Source: Rhodoligotrophos sp. CJ14 (GTDB lineage Bacteria; Pseudomonadota; Alphaproteobacteria; Rhizobiales; Im1). Taken from it: a DNA stretch of 64,000 nt. The position numbers and the translations under genes are program-made. Location: NCBI RefSeq assembly GCF_038811545.1, contig NZ_CP133319.1, positions 1,827,516-1,891,515 of the forward strand, written 5' to 3'. The notes below the pieces were generated by a model, which ran no database searches, was not told where the DNA came from, and worked only from the letters and a program-made list of their open reading frames with translations. Positions within the stretch are counted from its first letter, which is position 1, and every line of letters begins with the position of its first letter. This document shows, piece by piece, positions 55,385 to 63,606 of this stretch.

Positions 55385-55548
55385 CGCGACATCCCTCCCT
55401 CACCTGATCATTGCTATTTTTGGGATATAATCGCATTAAAGAAATACGTTGCAATAAAAAATCTTAGTTTGATAAAATCCAGAAAGCAATTCACGAGGGC
55501 TGACTGGAGCCTAGACGGGTTCTCCGCCCTGATTAGCCGGGAGATTTC
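55385..55548. promoter_or_regulatory. AT-rich divergent promoter region
   Basis: This region is strikingly AT-rich against its surroundings. On the plus strand a perfect -10 TATAAT lies at 55426-55431 with a poor -35. On the minus strand TTGCAA followed by TTATAT about 18 bases further on is a candidate for the binding-protein operon. It serves the aminotransferase gene and the SBP triplet. Confidence 0.4.
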
Positions 55549-56949
55549 ATGAGCACCTCGACCCTTTCGAATGTCGCGTCACTGCGCGAGCGCGACATCT
55601 CCTTTCACCTTCATCCCTTTACGAATGCGGCAAAGCATGAGGAGGTGGGTCCGCTCATCGTGTCTGGCGGCCAGGGGTGCTACTTCTTTGACGAAGACGG
55701 CAAACGCTATCTCGACATGCATGCGGGCCTCTGGTGCACCTCGCTCGGCCTTTCCGAGCCCCGCTTGAAAGAAGCTGCTGCCCGGCAATTCGACCGCCTC
55801 TCCTATGCCCAGACTTTCTCTCACAAGACATCAGAGCCTGCAGTGGAACTCGCAGATGCGTTGATCCGCCTCGCGCCCGTCCCGATGTCCAAGGCTCACT
55901 TCCAGTGCTCGGGCTCAGAGGCCAATGACACGGCCGTCAAGCTGTCCTGGCTGTATTGGCACGCCAAGGGCCAGCCGCAGCGGCGCAAGATCATCGCACG
56001 CACGAATGCCTATCACGGCACAACGACGGTTGCCGCGAGCATGACTCACCTCGTTCACATGCACGCAAGCTTCGGCCTACCTCTGCCCGGCTTCCTCCAT
56101 GTGCCGCATCCCGACATCTATCGCGGCCCCGGAAACGGGGAAAGCGAAGCCGATTACGCAACCCGGCTCGTGGCCGAGGTCGCGAAGATGATCGAGCGCG
56201 AAGGCGCCGATACGATTGCAGCATTCATCGCCGAACCGGTCATGGGCGCAGGCGGCCTCTATCCACCGCCGGCAACCTACTACGCCAAGCTACAGGCGCT
56301 CCTGCGCCAGCATGGTATCCTCTTCATCGCGGACGAAGTCATTTGCGGCTTTGGCCGCACCGGTCGCTGGTGGGGCAGCCAGACATTCGGCCTTGAGCCG
56401 GATATCCTCACCTGTGCCAAGGCGTTGTCCGCTGCTTACCTTCCCATATCGGGGGTTCTTATTTCTGAAAGCGTCTACGAGGCGGTACGGGACGAGAGCA
56501 ATCGGCTTGGGACCTTCGGCCATGGGTATACCTATGGCGGCCATCCCGTCTGTGCAGCGGTCGCATTGGAGGCCATTCGCATCTACGAGGAAGACCGGCT
56601 TATCGAGCGTGCCGCTCTTCGCGGACAGCAGCTGCAGAAGGCGCTACAGCCGCTGCTTGAGCATCCATTGGTCGGCAATGTGCGCGGCGTCGGGCTGATG
56701 TGGGGTGTGGAAATCGTGAAAGACAAGGCCGCAAAGCAAGGCTTTGATCCAAAGCTGAAGGTTGGCCAGAGGCTGTCGGATACGTGCCTCGCCCACGGCC
56801 TCAATACACGAGCATTGGGCGGCCACACCATGGCCTTCACGCCGCCGCTGATCATCAGCGAGGCAGAGATTGAGGAGGCGGTGCGCATTTTCACGGTCGC
56901 CCTGAACGAGCTTCATCAGCAATTGGCCAAAGATGGCGCCCTCACCTAG
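55549..56949 (+). CDS. Class III (PLP) omega-aminotransferase
   Basis: A 466-residue fold-type I aminotransferase. It shows FHLHPFTNAAKHEE at the N-terminus, the QCSGSEANDTAVKL phosphate region, ADEVICGFGRTGRWWG and the PLP lysine in DILTCAKALSAAYLP. Relatives transaminate putrescine, beta-alanine, diaminobutyrate or 4-aminobutyrate with pyruvate or 2-oxoglutarate. A terminal amine donor is therefore likely. The PfpI gene overlaps its end by 17 bases. Confidence 0.92.
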   Translation: MSTSTLSNVASLRERDISFHLHPFTNAAKHEEVGPLIVSGGQGCYFFDEDGKRYLDMHAGLWCTSLGLSEPRLKEAAARQFDRLSYAQTFSHKTSEPAVELADALIRLAPVPMSKAHFQCSGSEANDTAVKLSWLYWHAKGQPQRRKIIARTNAYHGTTTVAASMTHLVHMHASFGLPLPGFLHVPHPDIYRGPGNGESEADYATRLVAEVAKMIEREGADTIAAFIAEPVMGAGGLYPPPATYYAKLQALLRQHGILFIADEVICGFGRTGRWWGSQTFGLEPDILTCAKALSAAYLPISGVLISESVYEAVRDESNRLGTFGHGYTYGGHPVCAAVALEAIRIYEEDRLIERAALRGQQLQKALQPLLEHPLVGNVRGVGLMWGVEIVKDKAAKQGFDPKLKVGQRLSDTCLAHGLNTRALGGHTMAFTPPLIISEAEIEEAVRIFTVALNELHQQLAKDGALT

Positions 56950-57658
56950 CGCCTTCTCGACCGATGTGGATACCGGTTCGCGTGAAGAAAACGCGACCAA
57001 GCAAGAACTAGGAGCGGCTTCGCGATTTGAGGAAAAGCGAAGACGCTCTCGCACGAAGCAGCGGCAGATCGGCATCTTGCTCTTCGATGGCGTCGAGGAG
57101 CTGGATGTCGTCGGCCCCTTCGAAGTCTTCGGGTGGGCGGCCAGCCAGAGGAAGGACCTGTTCGCCATTGCCACCGTGGCCGAGCAAGGCGATCCCATTC
57201 GCTGCAGCAAAGGCTTGCGCCTGATCCCCGATCATACCCTCGAAAGCTGTCCGTCTCTCGATATCATCCTTGTGCCGGGCGGCGCCGGCACAAGGGCTGC
57301 TGCCCAAAACCCAACACTGTTGGATTTCGTCGCCGACCGTGCGCGGCAATGTGAGTATGTCGTGAGTGTCTGCACAGGTCTACGTGTGCTTTTGGCGGCC
57401 GGCTTGGCCGTCGGAAAGCGGGTCACGACCTATCATGGAGCCGTGGACGAAATACGGAAAACTGGCCTTGCGGCAGCTGTTCTGGATGATGTTCGTTACG
57501 TCCGCGATGGCAATCTGATTACCTCAGCAGGCGTTTCCGCAGGCATCGATATGGCGCTCTGGCTCGTCGGTGAAATCACAGGGGACCCGCCCTTTGCGCG
57601 GCAGGTCCAGCGCGGCATCGAATATTTCCCTGCACCACCATACGCGGCGGACGTATAG
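56933..57658 (+). CDS. DJ-1/PfpI family protein
   Basis: A 241-residue protein with a nonconserved basic N-terminal extension of about 45 residues. The DJ-1/PfpI fold follows (QIGILLFDGVEELDVVGPFEVF, the nucleophile Cys in VSVCTGLRVLLAAG and STAGVS-like SAGVSAGIDM). Related proteins include isonitrile hydratases and glutamine-amidotransferase-like regulators; catalysis here is not assured. Its start overlaps the end of the aminotransferase gene, suggesting coupling. The extension may simply reflect a start further downstream near residue 44. Confidence 0.82.
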   Translation: MAPSPSAFSTDVDTGSREENATKQELGAASRFEEKRRRSRTKQRQIGILLFDGVEELDVVGPFEVFGWAASQRKDLFAIATVAEQGDPIRCSKGLRLIPDHTLESCPSLDIILVPGGAGTRAAAQNPTLLDFVADRARQCEYVVSVCTGLRVLLAAGLAVGKRVTTYHGAVDEIRKTGLAAAVLDDVRYVRDGNLITSAGVSAGIDMALWLVGEITGDPPFARQVQRGIEYFPAPPYAADV

Positions 57659-57700
57659 TCTGGCGGCAGAGCGAACGCCTCAATCGACCGGACGGATGCT

Positions 57701-58639
57701 TCAGCTGCCAAACAGATAGCTCTTCAGAAAAGCGCATATGAAGTCGAACTCGGCCTTGGCGGCAGAGCCGGTGAAGCGCGCCCGCATAAAGCCGTGCATC
57801 ATCCCCTTGGCATCGCGATACGTGACCGGCGATCCCGCGAGGGCAAGCTTCGCAGCATAAGCACGGCCGTGATCTCGTACCGGATCAAGCTCTGCGGTAT
57901 GCACGAGTGCGGGTGGAAGATTTGAGACATCCTCGGCCCGGATCGGCCAGGCATAAGGATCTTGATCATACCGGTCGTCCGGAAAGAGCGCAGCATAGAA
58001 CCCCTTGTACCGCTCAGCGGTCAGGCCATAGCCCTCGGCGAAATCGGTGAACGATCGGGCATTTGGCACCGCACCGGCGCTGCCATAGATGATTGCCTGT
58101 GCAGCGATCCGGACTGGGCCCTCATCCCTCGCCTTGAGGGACAGCCCGGCCGTCAGTCTCCCTCCGGCGCTATCCCCGGCCAGAGCCACGCGGCTGGGAT
58201 CTATGCCGAGTTCCCTTCCATTCTCCGCCAGCCATAAGAGAACGCCGTAACAGTCATCGAAAGCCGCCGGCCAGACATGTTCAGGCGTGAGGCGGTAATC
58301 GACGCTGATGACAGTTGCGCCTGTCTCGTAGGTATAGCCCCAGGCGATCGAGTCTGAACTGTCGAGATCCCCCAGCATGAACCCGCCACCGTGCATGTAA
58401 ATGATGGCAGGCCATGAGGCAGCCGCCTCGCGATGGCGATAGACCCTGACCGGCACCTCCCTTTCCCTCGTGGGAATTTTCATGTCCCACACATTGAGTT
58501 CTGGTGGGTGTGGGCGCGCCAGCTTCGCCGCATATTCGTTCCATTGCCGCCTTTGCTCGGCCACTGACGCGCCAAGGATCTTCGGGCCGCGAGCATCGAT
58601 CAGCACTTTCATGTCAGGATGGAGGGACGGTAGCGTCAT
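57701..58639 (-). CDS. HSL-family alpha/beta hydrolase
   Basis: A 312-residue hydrolase with the oxyanion motif YMHGGGFMLG, the nucleophile GDSAGG and a late MMHGF (catalytic His) after AELDPVRD (Asp). It belongs to the hormone-sensitive-lipase family and probably cleaves an ester or amide. It follows the second polyamine-type permease pair by 45 bases and is probably part of that operon. Confidence 0.9.
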   Translation of the reverse strand: MTLPSLHPDMKVLIDARGPKILGASVAEQRRQWNEYAAKLARPHPPELNVWDMKIPTREREVPVRVYRHREAAASWPAIIYMHGGGFMLGDLDSSDSIAWGYTYETGATVISVDYRLTPEHVWPAAFDDCYGVLLWLAENGRELGIDPSRVALAGDSAGGRLTAGLSLKARDEGPVRIAAQAIIYGSAGAVPNARSFTDFAEGYGLTAERYKGFYAALFPDDRYDQDPYAWPIRAEDVSNLPPALVHTAELDPVRDHGRAYAAKLALAGSPVTYRDAKGMMHGFMRARFTGSAAKAEFDFICAFLKSYLFGS

Positions 58640-58684
58640 TGTTGGCCGGCTCCTTATCCAATCGAACCATTGGTCGAGACAAGT

Positions 58685-59509
58685 TCACTCCGCGTATTGC
58701 CGCGGATTTCGAAGCTCTTCTTCAGGATTGACGAAAAACCGCAGTCCCACCGTACGCTGCAGGATCAGCACGATGGCGAGCGTGGCAATGACCAAAAACG
58801 TGGAAATCGCGGGAATGACAGGATCAGCGGCATCCCGTATTCGACTGTAGATCTGTACGGGGAGCGTTGTCACCTCGGGTGAGATGAGGAACATGGTGAT
58901 CGTTGTTTCATCAAACGAAATGATAAAGCTAAAAAGCAGCGCTGTTATTATTCCAGGAGCCAGCAACGGCAAAGTAACCCGGAAGAAACACTGTCTTCTG
59001 TTGGCGCCCAGGCTCATAGCTGCTTCTGCCATCGACGAGTCGATTTTCTGAAGGGCAGCCGCGATCGGCCTATAGGCAAATGGACCGCAGAGAATGATGT
59101 GGACGAGCAGAATGCCAGCCGCAGTTCCGTTCAGATGGAGCGTGACGAGGAAGCCGACCATCGCTACCCCAACAGCAGCGTGGGGAAAGATCAGGGGGCT
59201 AACGATTGCCGTTTCCGCAGCGCCTCGCACGCTCGCCCGCGCTGTATCGAGAGCCGGCGCCACGCAGAGCGATGCGACTGTGCTGGCGATCGCCGCTCCG
59301 GCCGCGATCGCGGTGCTGACCATCAGCACGCTAAGCCATTGCGGGCTTGTCAGAAACTCCTTGTACCAAATGAGTGAGAAGCCCGACGGCGGAAATGTCA
59401 TGAATCGGTCGGGGGAAACCGAAACGGCGGCAACGATGAACAAGGGCGCCGGCAGAAACAGAAGAATTGCGAGATTTAGGAGGTGCCAGGCGGACTTCCT
59501 CATGATCAT
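58685..59509 (-). CDS. Polyamine-type ABC importer permease (PotC-like), system B
   Basis: A 274-residue permease with about six helices and an EAA loop EAAMSLGANRRQCFFRVTLP. Its ATG overlaps the PotB-like stop by four bases (59506-59509). It is highly similar to the permease at 47558-48349, including the C-terminal LQRTVGLRFFVNPEEE. Confidence 0.9.
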   Translation of the reverse strand: MIMRKSAWHLLNLAILLFLPAPLFIVAAVSVSPDRFMTFPPSGFSLIWYKEFLTSPQWLSVLMVSTAIAAGAAIASTVASLCVAPALDTARASVRGAAETAIVSPLIFPHAAVGVAMVGFLVTLHLNGTAAGILLVHIILCGPFAYRPIAAALQKIDSSMAEAAMSLGANRRQCFFRVTLPLLAPGIITALLFSFIISFDETTITMFLISPEVTTLPVQIYSRIRDAADPVIPAISTFLVIATLAIVLILQRTVGLRFFVNPEEELRNPRQYAE

Positions 59510-60351
59510 CCCCTCATCCGGCGGCGCATACGTCCATCCAGCATCTGGATGGGAATGATGATCAATAGAGATGTGGCGAGAAGAACCACTGCGATGGCTG
59601 CAGCCCGCTTATAATCGTAGAGTTCCGCCAACTCCTGGTAGATTTGCGTGCCAAGCATCTTGTCACGCACCCCACCGAGCAGAAGCGGCGTGACGATCGC
59701 CCCCGAGCAGAGCATGTAGATAATGGAACTGCCCGAAAGTACGCCGGGCAGAGAAAGAGGAAAGACGACCCGCCAAAAGGTCTCGAACCGGCCCGCGCCC
59801 AGGCTCATGCTCGCTTCGGTCAGTGCTTTGTCCTGCTGCTGGAGAACGGCCAGTATCGATATGACCATGAAGGGCAGAAAGACATGGACGAGGCCGATTA
59901 CGACCGCCGTCGGCGTGAACATAATGCGCAGCGGCGTGTCCAATAAGCCGATCGACATCAGGACCGCATTGAGCCCTCCCTTGTTCCCGAGAATGACCAC
60001 CCAAGCAAAGCTCCTGACCACGATGCTCGTGAGCCAGGGCGAGATGACCGCGACGAGCATGATGTTGGAATAGCGTGAGCGCGCGATATACTGCGCGAGC
60101 GGGTAAGCGATGATCGCACAAAGCACGGTGACCGTTGCAGCGATCCAGATCGTCCTCCAAATGATGCTTTGCATGACGCTCGACCCGAGGAGCTCGCGGT
60201 AGAGCGACAGAGAAATGGTGCCTTCGGATACGAAGGACGCGCCAATCACCGCAAGCAAAGCCCAGAAGAACCCGCCCAGTATGAGACTCTTCGGCAGTGC
60301 CAGGGCCAGCCTCGCCGGCGGTGAGAAGCCTCCTGGCGCGCGGTTAGTCAT
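59506..60351 (-). CDS. Polyamine-type ABC importer permease (PotB-like), system B
   Basis: A 281-residue permease, starting MTNRAPGGFSPPARL, with six hydrophobic helices and the EAA loop EASMSLGAGRFETFWRVVFP. It is the direct counterpart of the permease at 48356-49201. Upstream, where system A has its ATPase, this system has only a 314-base non-coding gap. Confidence 0.9.
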   Translation of the reverse strand: MTNRAPGGFSPPARLALALPKSLILGGFFWALLAVIGASFVSEGTISLSLYRELLGSSVMQSIIWRTIWIAATVTVLCAIIAYPLAQYIARSRYSNIMLVAVISPWLTSIVVRSFAWVVILGNKGGLNAVLMSIGLLDTPLRIMFTPTAVVIGLVHVFLPFMVISILAVLQQQDKALTEASMSLGAGRFETFWRVVFPLSLPGVLSGSSIIYMLCSGAIVTPLLLGGVRDKMLGTQIYQELAELYDYKRAAAIAVVLLATSLLIIIPIQMLDGRMRRRMRG

Positions 60352-60665
60352 GGCTGTCGGACCGGGCTAGACAAGCTTTGCACAGCATCGCCTCAACTAC
60401 ATGACCGTCTGCGGTTCTGACGCGGCCGGCTTGGGCAAGTTCCCTCGACATAAACTCTGTCTGGGCATGGTCTCGGATGCCGCGTTGCTCGCGATCCGTC
60501 AGCACCCGTATGCGGCGATCATCCGCCATACGACCGCTGCGAATGCTTCATCCTTCGAGAAAAACTGTCAGGACTTGCTCAGGCAGGTCGCCTTCTTCCA
60601 AAGGCCTGTGCTTCGAATTGGTGTGCATAGACTTGCGGCGTGATGTCATCATTCACGCCGTAATC
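60352..60665. other. Gap in importer system B where the ATPase gene would be expected
   Basis: No gene is recognised in these 314 bases. A 61-codon minus-strand frame (60529-60344) and an 80-codon plus-strand frame (60401-60643) are open, but neither resembles an ATPase or any family I know. It could be the scar of a deleted gene. Confidence 0.45.
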
Positions 60666-61730
60666 TTACTTTGCCGTTTGGATGATTTCCTCGACCATCC
60701 GTGTACGTTCAGGCAGGTTCTTGGCCACCTCACCCCAATCGGCGGTGAGCGTATTCGCCATCACATCTTTGAGGGTACCGCCGAGTAATTTTTGATCCTC
60801 GGAAGAAAGCTCCGCCTCGGGATTTACGGGCCAGGCGCCCGTCTTGACGAAGCCGCGCTGATAGTCCGGCGTCAATATTTCATTGAGAAGCTTCTTCGTT
60901 GCATCGAGATTGCTTGCACCTTTAGGGATCACTAGAAGATAAGGCAGGAGCAGCCCCCCTTCTTTCGGTCTCACCATATCGATGTTCTTGACGCCGGCCA
61001 GCTTCAACAAGGCGACATTGCCGGAGTAAAATGGCGCGGCGACCACTTCCCCACGCCCAAGCTGCGCTTCCAGATTAGACATTGAAGTGTAGACAGAAAG
61101 AACGTTGGACGCCAATTCTTTGATCTTTGGGAGCCCTGGCTCGATATTGGCCGCGTTGCCTCCATTCAATATCGAGTAAAGGGTAAGATCATATGCCGCG
61201 ACATACGATGCGCGGGACATTGAGATCTGGTCCTTCCATTTCGGATCCAAGAGATTGTTCCAGGACGAGAAATCGGAAGGTTTCGCCATGTCCGTGTTAT
61301 AGGCAATACCCAGATACTCGAAATTCACCGGTATGCCTGCCAACCTGCCGCTCGGCGCCTTGACCAGATACTCCGGGGGTATTTTTGCCAGATTGGGAAT
61401 GTCTTTCGGGTCGAGCTCTTCTACTTTCCCGGCCGCCGCCAATCTGTTCGCAGAGTAACCGGCAGTAATGGCAAGCTGAAAAGTCGGCCTTCCCTGAGAG
61501 CTCTCCACTGCACTTGCGGGCGACGGCGTTTCGAAAATCTCCGTTTTTATCTCGGTGGATTTTTCGAACGGCTCAGCAACGGTTTCACGCCAGGATTTTG
61601 CGAAATCACCGCCATAGGTCGCGATCGTGACGCTCTCTTGCGCGCTGCTCACTCCAATTGTCGCGCAGAGGAAGACCGGCGCAAGCAGCCTTGACCAGTG
61701 GAAAAGTGAACCAGGACGAGATCTGCGCAT
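60666..61730 (-). CDS. Polyamine-type ABC solute-binding protein (PotD-like), system B
   Basis: A 354-residue SBP of the PotD type. A twin-Arg-poor signal (MRRSRPGSLFHWSRLLAPVF, cleavage near SSAQE) is followed by TIATYGGDFAKSWRETVAEPF, YLGIAYNTDMAKPSDFSSW, LNGGNAANIEPGLP and GGLLLPYLLVIPKGAS. It is closely related to the protein at 50339-51391. It is the first gene of system B, which has no ATPase. Confidence 0.9.
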   Translation of the reverse strand: MRRSRPGSLFHWSRLLAPVFLCATIGVSSAQESVTIATYGGDFAKSWRETVAEPFEKSTEIKTEIFETPSPASAVESSQGRPTFQLAITAGYSANRLAAAGKVEELDPKDIPNLAKIPPEYLVKAPSGRLAGIPVNFEYLGIAYNTDMAKPSDFSSWNNLLDPKWKDQISMSRASYVAAYDLTLYSILNGGNAANIEPGLPKIKELASNVLSVYTSMSNLEAQLGRGEVVAAPFYSGNVALLKLAGVKNIDMVRPKEGGLLLPYLLVIPKGASNLDATKKLLNEILTPDYQRGFVKTGAWPVNPEAELSSEDQKLLGGTLKDVMANTLTADWGEVAKNLPERTRMVEEIIQTAK

Positions 61731-61845
61731 ATCCTTCTCCCCTTCATTTTTTTTAGTCTATTAAAGTCATTTGAGAATAGCCAGCGCGATCCGTCAACCG
61801 GAATCTGCGTCCGGGTATGATCACGAGAAATCGAGGATGGCGGGC

Positions 61846-62790
61846 ATGAGATCTGCGTTCGACCACGTTTTGGAGCGGCGGTTCCACCATTTCGGCTGGA
61901 GCCGTCACCACCCACCATGCCTCACCATCGCCCCCGGCGATGTCGTCGAGGTTCATGTCCAAGACACCAGCGGCGGCGAAATCACCCCTCAGACGAGTCT
62001 GGCCGATATTGGCCAGATCGATCGGAGCCGATTTACACCACTGACCGGTCCGATTTTCATCGATGGAGCTGAACCCGGCGATGCGATCAAGGTGACCTTT
62101 CTCGGGTTTTCAGCCTCTGGATGGGGTTGGAGTCTGATTACTCAGAGATATGGTATCCTCGCAGATCAGTTTCCCGAACCGTTCCTGAAGATCTGGAGCT
62201 ATGACCCATCCCTTAAGACGCCCATTGATTATGCCGGGAAGGCACGAATACCTCCGAGACCCTTTCCCGGTATTATTGGCCTGGCACGAAATACCGACGA
62301 AACACTGCCTTCGTTACCGCCCTACCCCACAGGTGGAAATCTCGACATCAAGGATTTGACCGAGGGGACCGAGCTTTATCTTCCCGTCGAGGTGCATGGC
62401 GGCCTGCTCTCGCTCGGGGATACGCATGTGGCGCAAGGTCATGGAGAGCTCGCGGGCACGGCGCTTGAGAGCCCAATCGACGTCGCGGTGAGGGTTGATC
62501 TCGTAAAGGACGCGCGTCTTGCCGGTCCGTGCTTCTCAATGCGAGGCCCGCTGAACCCGCACATGCGCGAAGGTGGCTATCACGCCACCTGTGGAATTTC
62601 GAGCGACCTCACAGATGCCGCTCGTTCAGCAACCGCGCAGATGATCGACTTGCTCGGCAAGCTTCACGGGCTTTCCGCCATAGATGCATATCTGCTCTGC
62701 AGCCTTTGCGGCGATCTCATCATAAACGAGATGGTGAACAAGCCTATGCACGTGGTCTCGCTTTACTTTCCAAGGACGGTGCTGGAGTGA
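61846..62790 (+). CDS. Acetamidase/formamidase family hydrolase
   Basis: A 314-residue FmdA/AmdA-type amidase with the N-terminal GWSRHHPPCLTIAPGDVVEV, EPGDAIKVTFLGF, the metal-site-like HGGLLSLGDTHVAQGHGEL and the late YLLCSLCGDLIINEMVN. Family members hydrolyse formamide or short-chain amides to ammonia and the acid. I chose ATG 61846, with GAGG nine bases upstream. Its 3' end overlaps the TetR gene on the opposite strand by 28 bases. Confidence 0.9.
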   Translation: MRSAFDHVLERRFHHFGWSRHHPPCLTIAPGDVVEVHVQDTSGGEITPQTSLADIGQIDRSRFTPLTGPIFIDGAEPGDAIKVTFLGFSASGWGWSLITQRYGILADQFPEPFLKIWSYDPSLKTPIDYAGKARIPPRPFPGIIGLARNTDETLPSLPPYPTGGNLDIKDLTEGTELYLPVEVHGGLLSLGDTHVAQGHGELAGTALESPIDVAVRVDLVKDARLAGPCFSMRGPLNPHMREGGYHATCGISSDLTDAARSATAQMIDLLGKLHGLSAIDAYLLCSLCGDLIINEMVNKPMHVVSLYFPRTVLE

Positions 62791-63461
62791 GCCTTGCGCT
62801 TGCTCGGCTTGGACGAGGCAGCAATACCTTGGAAGAAAAGTCCGATTTCACTCCGGATCTGCGTCTCGAGCTGGCTGACGGTCTTTTTCTCGTCCATTAC
62901 ATACATTCGAAAGCAGTTCCGCCCGATCCCGTAAATGACGCTCGCCGCGGTCTTGCAGTCGAGATCCTCCCGAACGTCGCCGCGAGACTTCAACGTCTCC
63001 AATACTTGACGCAGCCAGTCCACCCGTAGGTTCTGCAAAGAGATGTATTCGGACCGATGCTCGCCCTGCGCCCGTAGCGCAGCGGCGGATATCTCACGCC
63101 ATACGCGTTTCTGGCTGATATCATACCCCTCACGAAGTGCCGTGAGCTCGACCAGAACGATGGCCTCCACAGGGTTGCTTGGCAACTTGTTCATAAGCGC
63201 CTCTATACGAGGCTCGATCATGAGCTCGTCCGCTTCGAAAAGCGCGAACAACAGCTCGCTTTTTGAGTTGAAATAACTGTAGACAGTCGGCACGGAGACC
63301 ATGGCCTTGTCTGCGATCTGCTCCATGGTCGTCTCGTCAAATCCCGCTTCCGTGAACAGCTCACCAGCGGCCATTAAAATCTGCTGCCGCCTATGTTCAC
63401 GCTGCCGGTCTCTCAGGCTACCGTCCAATTTCACGAAGTGCTCCAAAGAACATCTGATCAA
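62763..63461 (-). CDS. TetR family transcription regulator
   Basis: A 232-residue regulator with an N-terminal HTH (LFTEAGFDETTMEQIADKAM, VSVPTVYSYFNSKSELLFAL) and a helical ligand-binding domain. It is convergent with the acetamidase gene (28-base overlap) and upstream of the aldehyde dehydrogenase end. It may control the acetamidase or the second importer. The effector is unknown. Confidence 0.88.
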   Translation of the reverse strand: MIRCSLEHFVKLDGSLRDRQREHRRQQILMAAGELFTEAGFDETTMEQIADKAMVSVPTVYSYFNSKSELLFALFEADELMIEPRIEALMNKLPSNPVEAIVLVELTALREGYDISQKRVWREISAAALRAQGEHRSEYISLQNLRVDWLRQVLETLKSRGDVREDLDCKTAASVIYGIGRNCFRMYVMDEKKTVSQLETQIRSEIGLFFQGIAASSKPSKRKAHSSTVLGK

Positions 63462-63606
63462 GGATGCTGCGGGAATGATATGAAAAGGCCAGCTTGATTG
63501 ATAGTTGCTAAAGACCCGGACATTTCACCGCATCAGCCCGAGGCACATGCCCTCTGCCCGCTAAGCACTCTGGTGTGAGGCGTCAGGCGAGCCTGTGATC
63601 CGCGCT

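Noticed and set aside
60344-60643. Short open frames in the gap of importer system B
   Set aside because: They show no recognisable family, poor start sites, and overlap each other on opposite strands.
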